The notes beneath the pieces were generated by a model that saw only the letters and a list, made by a program, of their open reading frames with translations, had not been told where the DNA came from and made no database searches. Shown piece after piece: positions 12,364 through 24,500 of a stretch of 64,000 nucleotides of DNA. The stretch is from Allacma fusca. Taxonomy: Eukaryota; Arthropoda; Collembola; Symphypleona; Sminthuridae. Both the position numbers and the translations under genes were made by a program. The stretch covers positions 41,144,801-41,208,800 of the forward strand of contig OX359247.1 of NCBI GenBank assembly GCA_947179485.1. Reading direction: 5' to 3'. The first letter of the stretch is position 1; each line of letters begins with the position of its first letter.

Positions 12364-12529
12364 CAGCTTCAGTTACGCAGTTGGTTTTTAAGATTACGTA
12401 CTTCTGAAGTGACCTTTCCAAAATTCTAATTACATGGTCTTAGTACATCTATAATAATTACTTGAAACGTAAATTCAAGGTTGTTATAATAGACCAACAT
12501 CCAATCTTTGTTATCCAAATTTCATGTGT

Positions 12530-12546
12530 ACCTTTTCTATTTGTAG
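12530..12546 (+). other. Candidate splice acceptor before the giant exon
   Basis: The sequence CCTTTTCTATTTGTAG ending at 12546 is a good acceptor. The in-frame TAG at 12544-12546 would be removed with the intron, and the frame from 12547 is then open into the ATG at 12577. Either translation starts at 12577, or an upstream exon supplies an earlier start. A very short ATG-GAG-TAA frame at 12548 would also precede the main ATG in the mRNA. Confidence 0.4.
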
Positions 12547-12576
12547 GATGGAGTAATACAAATATCGGCAAAACAC

Positions 12577-15500
12577 ATGGAAGACTTACTCCTCAGTTTA
12601 AGTCCCATCACCAATGAATCTTTCTCAAGTTTTTATACTCGAGTTCAACATCTTGAGCTGAGCCTTACGCACTCACCCACCGATAAACCGTGGGAATCGT
12701 TATTCGTATGTATTTTACAGCAACTTCTACATTGTACTGGTTGTGACGATCTCGAAGATATTGTCCAACAAGCTGGGAAATACTGGGCGAGACTGCAAGT
12801 AAAAATAAATGAAATCATTCGAAGTTCGTCCAGCGTTTTAAATAAAACAATCACATGCGAAGAAATCTCGAAAACTATACAAAATCAGTCAAAGGGAGTT
12901 CAAAACTACATTGAAGACTTTCTTCAATTCCTCCACGACCATTTCAATACGAATGTAAAGCTCAGCTTTTTCGAATGGCGAGCTCTCTCCATGACACAGT
13001 TCCGGTACCCTGACCTCGAGAAGTCCCCAAAGGAAGAACATGCGATACTCGTAATGGATCCAGATCTTAATTGCTTTCGTCTATTGACTCCCGTATTAGA
13101 TTCAGGTTCCTCAATTGATGACTATTTCGAAGAATTATTCAACCAAATAATTCAAAGGCAAGAAATGCGTCCTTATTTTATCAAAAAATTCGAAAAGCTA
13201 GACACACCGGACTTCCAAACATGGGTTGACTCACAATTCGAAATTCTCACACAAGTCTCATCAGTGATAGAGTTTCCGAAACTCCTATTACCAGATTATG
13301 ACAAAATTGTGCCCTTGTCAAATTTCCCTTTACTGGCGAAATATTTTGACGCTGTTCAACCTTCAACAAAGGAAGAGATTTTGCAGTCACTCAAACAGTA
13401 TTACATCCTGTCAGTCGAAAACGCATCTAAGGTTATTTTGGAAACTCGAATAGCCCAGCATAAAGACGAGTACGTGAGAAGGATCGAAAAGGAAAAAGAA
13501 CTTCAGAGGCAAAATAATCAACTTGAACGGGATTATAAAACTGCAGAGGAACGAAAGCGAAAGTTTGAGTTAGAACTCCAGAATTACCGTCAAAACATGG
13601 AAGCTGACAAGGCAACCAAGAAAAAACAAGAGGAAATCATCCGCCAGAGGGAGCAATACATAGCAAAATCTGAAGGAGCACTGATACAGAAGCGATGCCT
13701 CTTAGCTTGGAACTGCTTCCGGAAAGACCTAATGGAGGTAAAATTTTCCTACGAAACTCTCCAGCAAGTATCTCAAGTACATTCAAACTCATTGATTCCA
13801 TTGGCCGAGCTTTGCAAAGATGTCTTAAAGTACCTCCCGTTACCTTCTTTTACAAACAATACAGAAAGAGAAAACCTACTGTTGTATATAGCAAACAATG
13901 ACACGCCAGAGACGAAAGCCGAAATTACGGGTATTTTATCCTTTTTATTCCAACCTCCAAATATAGCCTTTAACGCTAACAAAAACGAAACTTTGGAAGT
14001 GTCTGGAAGACATCTGATTGTTAGCGAATTGTTGAAGAGCATAGCCGAGTATCAATTTAAAGAATTAAGACTGGCAGCTGGCTTGACGATATACTTGAAT
14101 GCCGATTTTCCACAAGAACGTTTCCATGGCGTAAGTATTGTAATGTCTGCACCAACCATAGAAGTCATTGATATGGTTACAATAGACACTTCTGGGAATT
14201 CTGGCGATCCACAAATTAAACTCCCGAAAGCAGCGAATGGTGACTATAATGGACGAAACGGAACAGATGGGGAAGATGGAGCTGCAGGTGAAAGTGCTGG
14301 GCACGTGTATTTACAGACATCAGAATGGAAGCTTTCACGAAACCTGACTATCATTGCAAATGGTGGCCATGGTGGTGTCGGACAAGACGGTGGTGATGGT
14401 AGAGATGGAGATTCGGGTAGGGATGGAGTTGATGGCGATTCGAAAGCCAACTGGAAAAATCAACCCGATCCCAATAAGTACATCGATCGAGGAACAAAGG
14501 GTGATCGAGGGGATAAGGGGGGTGACGGAGGAAGGGCGGGTTTAGGTGGTGAGGGCGGTAATAAGGGCGTCGTTCTTACTTCTGAGAATTTCTGTGGTAA
14601 GATAATTGCAAATGAAGGTTGTCAGGGCGAAGATGGTAGATCAGGTTCTGGAGGAAGAGGGGGTCCAGGAGGATACGATGGTACTGATCATGGTTGTGCG
14701 TGGCATAACTATTCGTTTATGTTTGGAGAATGGAAGTACGCCAGAGGTGAACTCGATGTAAGGGAACAAAAGGTCTGGTATGGTGGCAATGGATGGGATC
14801 TAATAACTCGGAGGTCTGAAAGTGAGGTTAGGAGTTGTCAAGCCTGCATGGGTGGGGAAGGGTCTACTGGAAAGGATTCCTCGAACCGAGCAAGTCAGCG
14901 CAATAAAACTTCTACCAGAAACGACATCTCTCAAAACGAAATATTTGAAATGTCCAAAGCTGTGAGAAATTTGTATAATCATAGAGACCTAGCAAATTTA
15001 ACGAGAGAAACTGCTGCACTGAAAACTGATCAAGCTTTGGAGGCCCAGATGAGTAATCTAAGAAATTTGAAATCCGATGAAATGAGTGTGAACGATGAGA
15101 TCGATGCAAAGCTTGAAAGATGTCAGAAGAAAATTGATCATGCAGTGGAACTACAAACAAAGTTAAAATCGGAAATGGCTGGTACCGAAAGTCGGCAGCG
15201 GGACGTGTGCCGCCACTTAAAAAAAGTGGCTTTGGAGAAGCAACGCCTTAATTCAATTATCGACACCACCGAAGGTGTTGCTAACCAACTGAAAAAAACC
15301 TTTCAAGCACAACTGAAGTTTCAAAATCAAGCTAAACAACAGTTACAAGCAACCCTCAGTACAGAGTTTGATTCAACGCCCTTGGAACCTCAGGCTACCC
15401 AGAAAGTCATTTCAGAAGATATACAAATAAACAAGGAAACATGGATTGCTCGATATAAAGATATTCACAATTTGTCAGCCTTACCAGATGAGGTTTTACC

Positions 15501-18500
15501 AGTTGTGCTGGCGTCTAGATTTGCCAATAAAGAATCGGCTCGGGCCTTCGAAATCGGATTGCAATCTGTAGTTTCCAGTCAGACTTTATCAGCTAAAGCT
15601 AAAGGATTCGTTGAACAAATTTTTAACAGTTTCCGTTCTGACACAACTCCATCAACCGTACGATATTTTAATAACTATCTCTCTGCAGATGTAGACATTG
15701 TTCAACAAACAAACGCCTGGTCGGGAATAAGTCATAACGAAAAAGGCCTAATTTTTTCTCTTGACCGTCATTACAGACAGAAATCCTTAGAAGCTTTCCT
15801 CATACATATTCGTAACTCAGACGCTTTCGTGCATCCTGGAAAGGTTCAATCATTTCAAAATAATATTGATGACTTGAATAAGCAAAAATTTTCAGAACAT
15901 GGGAAGCTCATGCTTGATCACCTTTCTACCGTAATGGTAGATTTTATGGAAACATGGTTGTTGAGGAAATGGCTGAAGCACTATTCAATGTCTGGGATTC
16001 CTGAAAGTCCAGAAAATACCTCTGATATGTTACGCAAAGTCCGCTGTATTTACTTGGAGGCCAAACAATATATACCGAAACTGGGATTGCAAGAAGTGTA
16101 TAGTAATTTTTTCAGAATCATCACATCTGCGAAGCCAGAGATGCAAGACAAAGATATTTGGCATGAGTTTGTGCTAATCACCACTCATCTAAAATCCTAC
16201 TCTTATCTGACAACTGTAACACAGAGAAAATCCGATTTTGAACTTGTAGAGGCCGCTTTGGCGGCATTACAAGGTTCGTTATCCAATATTAACATCAAGT
16301 CTGACGTTTTTGAAAAGTTTAAGATTTTATTACTCGTATTCCGCCATGCAAATCTTCTTCCGGATCAGCTGCAGAAATTGTTTTCCTTGTGTGATGAAAT
16401 TTCTTGCATCATTTTGCAACCCAATGAGGATATTTTCTTCGAGTTTCAACAAGTCCTTCAGAGCATCGAAGATAATTTTCAGTACAATCATCTGCGACCA
16501 ATTCAATCAAGAATCCGAGACTATATCGATAACATCTTTCAGGGGAAAGCTAAGAAGCAACTTGGAAGTGTATTAAATGACACAGCAGACTTATTTGGAA
16601 CCTCCCATTATAATGCGGTCAGTTGCACTTTTCGATTAAAATGCCTGGAGGACTTTGAGAAATTTTTAAAACAATTAATCGACTGGGATGATTGTAGTAG
16701 CGACCTGGAAGAATATGAAACACAGCTAACAAACAGCTTGTTTGAAGAAATTGATGCAGTTTTGAAGGAACCATATCGAAATATATCTGAAAGCTCTTAC
16801 CATCTTACAAAATCTATTTTGAAGACTGGACGAAATGCTGTAAGCTCAATGTTTACCAGTAAAACCCAGTTGATCAAACAGGAGGAAATTCCGGCCATAA
16901 TTAAAATGATCAAGCTGCTTCGAAAACAAACTAGTTGGGGTCACATTCGTAAAAGTATGGACACTTCTGAATTGTTGGCCATGAACGATGAGTTGGAGAC
17001 ATTTTTTCAAGCTTCTCCCCATTTTTCAAACATATGTCTGATTAGGCATGAAATTCAACAGTTTCAGTTGTACTTTAAGGAGCAGTCCGTTATCAGGATT
17101 AAAAACGATGTAGCAATATTACTACAGTCCCGAAAAGATTGGATGATAAAGTTTGATCAGAAAATAGCTGGTATTGTTGAATGGGTGAAGACACGGATTG
17201 AAGATTCTAATGTTATTTTCCATCAGCAGGAAATACTCACGTGCATCAAGATGCATCTCATTAAAATCGTTGATGCTCGTCAAGTCTGCAGTCACAAAGA
17301 CTTTTCCAAACCTTTGAATATCAGCCAAATGTTGGAAGACTTAGAAGAGATATTGAAGAGGGACGAACCAACACCTGATAAACTACTTGCCAATGTTGAG
17401 GAACGGCTTAACCAAATAACTTCGTTCCTTCCAGGTCGGTTATGCTTGACCTTCGACTTTCCTAAGGATCCTGAAATGGGTGAAGAAGAGCTCGTTCCCA
17501 AGGAAGTTGATGTATCTGATGTAATCAAGTACGTGTCTAAGCAATTGGAGAATTATACAACAGATCCAAGTACATTATTAGAAGTTGAAGAAATTTTAAA
17601 AATCTCTTGCCACGTTCTGTCCCATTGCCACAAAATTGAACTCAATGTTTTCAGTGACAATATCAATGAAACCACCGTGCCCAAATTTGCTGAATTTCAT
17701 GATCAGGTCCAGAACCTTTCAAAAGGTCAACTTCAAAATTGTCTTTATTTGGCTCAACAGTTGAAACAATTTGACGGTCTCGTTACAGCATACGAAAATT
17801 CTGATTTTCGTAATGTATTTGAAGGACTTATAAATTCTCGCCAAAGAAGATTTGAAGATTTGGAACAAAAAGTAAATTTTCTTCTTAAGCGTACTCAAGA
17901 GGACCTGGAGGAAATTTCTGACGTACAACTTCGATGCGGCAAATACATTCTACCCTGGACTAAACCGTTAATCCACTATAACGACAGCATTGTAAAATTT
18001 ATATTTTCCGACTTTGAAGACATTACTTCAAATATTTGTGAGACGAAGTTATTCCAAATCTATTTACAGTCTGTACTGAAATTTCCGTATCTGCAAGACG
18101 TACTAGTACCTTCTTCAGTTCGAACCAATATTTTACAACTAGAAAGTTGTTTTAGTTGCAAGCAGTTCCAAAATGTTTTCAAAACGATTTTTCAGTCGTC
18201 AACTCAAATAGACCATTGGGGATTGCCAATCCTACTTCTAATCCAGAGGCTCATCATGGTTCTTCCAGAAGACAATTGCACGTGCCAGGAAATTCATTCT
18301 TTAGCTGTAGAAATAAATCTACTCGCCAAAAATATGCAAAGTGCAAAAGAACAAACAGTACTGGAAACTATCATGCTGAAATTGACAGCAAATTCATACA
18401 AATGTCTCACTAAAATTGCTACGGAACGAGAACTTCTTGACAAAGTGCACAGCACTGTTTCCATGGTCACCTATCGTAGAGGCATCATTCGGCAGAACGT

Positions 18501-21500
18501 CTTCAGATGTGAATTGTACCAGAAATTTGAGGCTTATTTCCAACATAGTCCTGCCGATGTTTCTGTTGCAGATTTCTACGACAAAGTAATCCTTCCTATG
18601 ATAGATATAGAAATCGTAGATACTTTTGGATTGAAATCGCCTTCATCCACCATTCAAGAACATCTGATCAATCTTGTCAACTCAGACGCCAAACATTTCT
18701 ACCGGCGAAACAATGAGATCCTGGGCCTCGTATTACTTCATTACAACCTAAATAAGCTTGAGACGGACTTCTGTAAGGCCATAGCAAACTGCAGTCATTC
18801 CTGGAAACCAAATAAGGAACAAAAGACAAGGCTAATAAATTTCATTGAATCAAACAACCCCAAGGAAACGAATTTGAAATTAGGAGAAAATCGCCTTGTG
18901 AAAATATTTTTAAACGACATCGACGTCGAGAAGAAAAATATGAATTTACCCTTTCTCTCTCCCAATGTGCTGATGTATTTAAAAATTTTAATACAATCAG
19001 TGAAACCTTCCAAACTTCCTGAAATTACAGAGAAAATCAAGCAAATATTGGTCCACTGCTGTTTATCAGAATGGGAATCAACGATTAAAGAGCTCGTGAA
19101 GAATTTCTGCTTTGTACGCCTTCTGAATTTAAATGTCCCAGAGGACTTCCTTGAAGCATTAGAAAATGTGGAACCTCGAGTAATGAAAAAGATTTCTAAA
19201 GAATTTGACACCTTCCGGGGCAGTTATAAGGAAATTCCCCAAAACGCAGAAACGCTAGAGTTGGTTTCCAAACAGTTCGACCGGAAGAGCAATACAAATA
19301 TTAGATTGGAACTAAAAGTGCATGAAATGATTCGCTTTAAGCACTTCTTCAATCGTCATTTCCACTTCAAAGCATTCGAGGATGAAGACATCGAAATTTT
19401 CCAAAGCTTTGATTTACTCTACCAAAGATTCCTAATTTTCCACGTTCCCTTTGAGGAGTTTAACGATCTCTTTTATCGATTAGCGGAAATACCATCAAAA
19501 AAAATAATTCAGACTGTTAGCAGCTCCAACGCGTTTGAATTTATGGAATCAATTTTAATTGAACTGGTGAAGAGAAATTATTCAGCCTTGTGTGAGAAAA
19601 AAGAAAATGCAGATTTCAGTTATTTGTTCGACATAGGGAGAGGATTGGCCCAGTGGAAAGAAAATGGATCCGCAAAACGAAAACTTATGGAAATTCTAGC
19701 TGACGCAATTTTGTTAGAAGTAGAATGTTTAAGTGGTTCTACAACCATCGATCTCGAAAAAGTTCGCCGGGCAATTGAGTGTATTCAAGATTTGAAAATT
19801 TCGACAAAATTAGTCAATGACCTCCACCAAACCCCGTTGACCATTTGGGTGCGGAAGATTCGTCAGCATAAATTATTGGAAACCTTTAATAGCAAGACTG
19901 CCGACGCCATTTTGAAATTCGAAGACAAATTTGGTCTGGTGACAAAAAAATTACTGGAGATATGTAATGGACAGCCGGAGAATCTTATTTTCGAGTTTGT
20001 GAACAATTTCAATTCTTGTCGCTGGGATGCCAGGCTATGTCAGTTAATTGAAACAGAAAACGATTTTACAAATTTAAGTGCGAAGTGCACAGAAGAGGCT
20101 GTAAAAATGCAGAACGCCATAATAGACATATCAGAGATTTCAGACCTTATGCGAGAGAACCCTAAAAATTGCAACATTATGAGTTACTTAGAACACGTGC
20201 CGGATGAAGAGTCGGAAGAAAATTGTTATACAGTTCCTGAGTGCCTCATGGAAATCGACTATTACAAAATTTTTGAACGAATTAAATGCGGGTCCAAAAT
20301 TGCAGCAGAAGTTAAAAAATTGTTAGTTGATCCTGACGAGACTATATTACAGAAACTACTGAACGTACGTTCAAACTTAAAAACCGCTGGTAATTACGCC
20401 AAGCAGAAACTCACAGAGTTAGTTCTTGGTGAGGAAATGGAGGGATTTGATTCAATTATATCTACGTGGGACGAGTCAAGGATTCAAAAGTGGGTTCAAC
20501 TTATTGTCTCATTTAATGATAAAAATGATCAAACTAAAATCGTTACGGAGCACTTGCACGAAGTCCTGGCAGTAATTTGTCGTGGAGTTTATCTTAAACA
20601 TGAATATTATCCAAGACAAACTCAACTGATTTCCGCATGGCTGCTCATTCAAAAATCCTTCCGACAAAAGGGATGTCTCGCAGAAATTCAGACCGGTGAG
20701 GGAAAAACTTTAATCATTGCGATGATGGTGATTGTTAGAGTCCTGTGTGGAGATGATGTAGATGTCATAACAAGTTCACCTGTACTCGCCCAAGAAAATT
20801 TGTCCGATGTTCAGGAACTTTACAACCTTTTCGGCGTAACTACGGGAACAAATTGCGACCTTGAAGCTGAAAGGGATGAGAAAGTTCGGAAGACCAGATA
20901 CAAGAGTAGAGTTATATATGGGGATGTCGCAAGTTTCCAACGGGATATACTTCTAACAAATTTCTTTGACAGAGCCATCACGATGGGTAGAACTACGGAC
21001 ATCATATTTGTTGATGAAGTAGACAGTATGTTACTGGACAAGGGTGAGAACATTCTGTATTTATCTCACAACATTCAAGATTTGAGATCACTATGGCCAA
21101 TTTTTGTCGAGATTTGGAACGCTGTTCATGCGCCTGACGTATTCCGAGGTCGTCCAGAAGATGTCGTATTAGTTACACGGTTTGTAAAACATCGGATCCA
21201 GAAAGGAGATATATTCTTCCCAAACAGTCTCAGCAAATTTATTAAAGAAAAGCTCGTGGTGTGGATACAAAACGCATTTCTCGCAATGAACATGAAAGAA
21301 AATGATCCCTACATACTATCCGACGTGAACAAGAAAGGCCCGTCAATTGTCATTATGGATAAGGATACTGGGGTCGAGCAAGTAAATATGAACTGGAGCA
21401 ATGGCTTACATCAATTCATTCAACTCAAGCACACTGACCGTCTGACTTCCGAAAGTTTGAAAGCAGTATTCATGTCCAACATTTGCTACTTTCGCAAGTT

Positions 21501-24500
21501 CAAAGGTAAACTCTTTGGCATCACAGGAACCTTGGGATCCGCTACTGAGAGTGAACTTCTGTCTAAATGCTATGATGTTGATTTCTTTGCTGTGCCGCGT
21601 TTCCAGTCAAGACGCTGCATCGAAGATGAAGGATTTGTTGTTCAGGATGAATTCACTTGGATTAAGAAAATTCAAGACATAGTTCATGAGAAATGCCGAC
21701 AGAATAGGGCTGTATTGATTATCTGTGAGAACGTAGATTCTGTTGATAAAATAGTAAAAGAACTTCGACCAATGCATTCCCAGAGAGTCACTGCATACAA
21801 AAGCTCGTTTGATGAAGAATTTAGGAAAAATAAGGAGACGACACCGCTGGACTCGGGGCATATTCTTGCGGCAACAAATATAGCGGGGAGAGGCACTGAT
21901 TGGCGAACAACCCAGGCTGTTGAGAAAGCAGGGGGTCTCCATGTAATCCTGTCATATATGCCAGGAAATGTCCGGATAGAAGAGCAAGCTTTTGGAAGAA
22001 CGGCACGTAAAGGGCTACCTGGCTCAGTTCAATATGTTGTTATTCATACTGACACAGAGGACACCACTGTGGATGCACTCAGGCGCACAAGGGATGAAAA
22101 CGAAAGCAAACGTTTAGACAACTTCAGAATCAAAAGTATCCCGCGTATCGAAATTGAGGAGAAGCTTTGTGAAAGATTTCATGAAACTTTAAAAATTGTC
22201 AAATCCAAGCTAAACGTAAAGGATAATGATGTTCAAAAGCTTCATATCGAAAATTTGAAGAACAAATGGGCCATGTGGTTGGATTCGATGTCCGAAAGTC
22301 TAAAGTTAGTTCACGTCAAGGGCGAGGCTCCGATTATCGAAGATTTTGAGAAATTCAAGTCAGACATGATAAGCAAAGCTGGTGGCGTTTCCAAATTTGA
22401 ATCCGGCCCGGTCGAACTAATCAAGCTGGGTAAAATTTACGAGGAAAAGGAAAACTTTACCCAGGCCAACGTTTATTTTGATAAGGTTATCAATTCAGAA
22501 CCTAACTACAGTGAAGTGGCTCATTATTACAAAGCAGCCACCACACTAAAGGAGAAATCATCGGGTATAGAGTCGAAGCGTCTAGCGATTCAACACCTAA
22601 AATTATCCCTTAGACTTCTCAAGAAAAGGATGAGCCAACTCATGTCATCTTCAAAAACCTTGCAGATGACAGATAATATTAGACGCCAAGATGGAATGGG
22701 TACAATGTCCAACAGATACGAGAAGCAGGTTGAGAACGAATGTGAATTATATCAAGTTCACTGTGGTAAGATAGAAGAGGCTATAGGAGCACCCATAACA
22801 TCAGGACTACTCAAAACCATAACGTTTGTCATAGACGATAAAGAGTCCACTGACATTTTTGAAGTGTTGAGAAAAAACCCTGGCGTTTGCAAGAACTATC
22901 GACTTAGTAAAAAAGTCGCGTTCAGCGAAGATGGGGACCTAATTGTCAATAATACGACCAGCCCGTGGCCTCCTCTGTTTATGTACTGCAAGTCTCCTGT
23001 GGTAGAGTTCCTAAAAAATTGCCTTCAAGACGGTACTCGAAGTAGTCGTTTTATGGAAGAGCATGCATTTTGTGGAGTGTTCGAAAAATCAGTTGTGACT
23101 CGTAACAAATTCTGGACATTTCTCATCCAAAATAAAGTCCTGATTCACAATAGAGTGGAGAAAATGATCATTATACGCAGCTCCTCGCCTGAAAAATTCA
23201 AATCTGTGATGTTACCAGAAAGTATTCAGGATTACAAGCGTATACTCGAAACCATTTTACAAAACAATGATAACGATGTTTACAACATGAATCTTCTCGA
23301 AGATCTGTATCTTTCTCCCGAACAATTGTCTTCCATAGAAGTGGAACTTGCTGTAGCAGGAATATTGTGTTTAGAGGATATAATGGTAGCAGACGTAAAT
23401 ACTGAGCTCACTGAGAAGTTGCAATGGAATCCTATCCTAAAATCCTGGGACGGTTTCACGCCAGAGCTTCAGCAGTACCAAGACTTGGTGGAGGTGGTCA
23501 TCCAAAAGTATTCCGGGAAGGGGTGTAAGCAACCCGTGTTCGAAGATACGATTCGGTTTGACGAAATTCCATTACCCTTGGACGATCTTACATCATCAAA
23601 GACCGTATGGACATTTTTACGTGACGCTCGCGCAATTAAAGATGTTCGTGTAAATTTTTCATTGGATCATGCGCAGAGTGAGAAAAATATCAAGGCTCGA
23701 TTTAGTCAGATCAAAAGATGCTTAAACCGAGATATCGAACTACAAAATATTTTCAGACGTTATCACGACATTCCAGAAATTCAACCTAACACCGATCATG
23801 TGATGGAAGTCTTAGAGAAAGCCGTTGGAAAAATCAAAACATTGCCTGCAATTGACATATTCTACACACCCTTATCGGATTACTACAAAACTGGAGCGTA
23901 TCCTCCAGAACTTGAAGACTTTAATGACCAAAGCTTTGGGAACTTACTTGAGCTTACGGAGAAGACGCATTGGTTTGACTGGAGGGCTTTTTTGGTGGCC
24001 ATGCTTGGTCTGCTTCAAATAGCCGGCGGAATATGTATGTTAGTTATGTCAGGTGGAGCACTTTTTCATTGGGGGGCTTTTCTAATAAGTGAAGGAATCA
24101 GTGATGTGCTGTTTGCAATCCAGGCCGGGTTGATCAACAGGAACTTTTCATGGACAGATTATGGAATTCACAAGGCTATGAGTGTCAGCATCTCTGTAGT
24201 CACTATGGGTATAGGTGCTTGGTGTGGCAGTGGAGTTGAAGCTGCCCGATACTTAGGAAAAACTGCCTTCGAGATATTGAAATTGGCAGGAAAAGACGTA
24301 CTAAAAAAAGCTGGCAAGGCAGTACTGGAGTTCTTTGCAGAATTGGGATTTGATCATTTGTTGGACTACCTGCGGGAAAAAATTATAGTAAGCTGTCGAA
24401 CTGAATTAGACTCCCATTTTAAAAGTGGTAACGAGGCTTTATTTAATGAAATGAGTGAGGTCGTAGATCAGATACATGCTCAGAGCTATGAGAAAGGACA

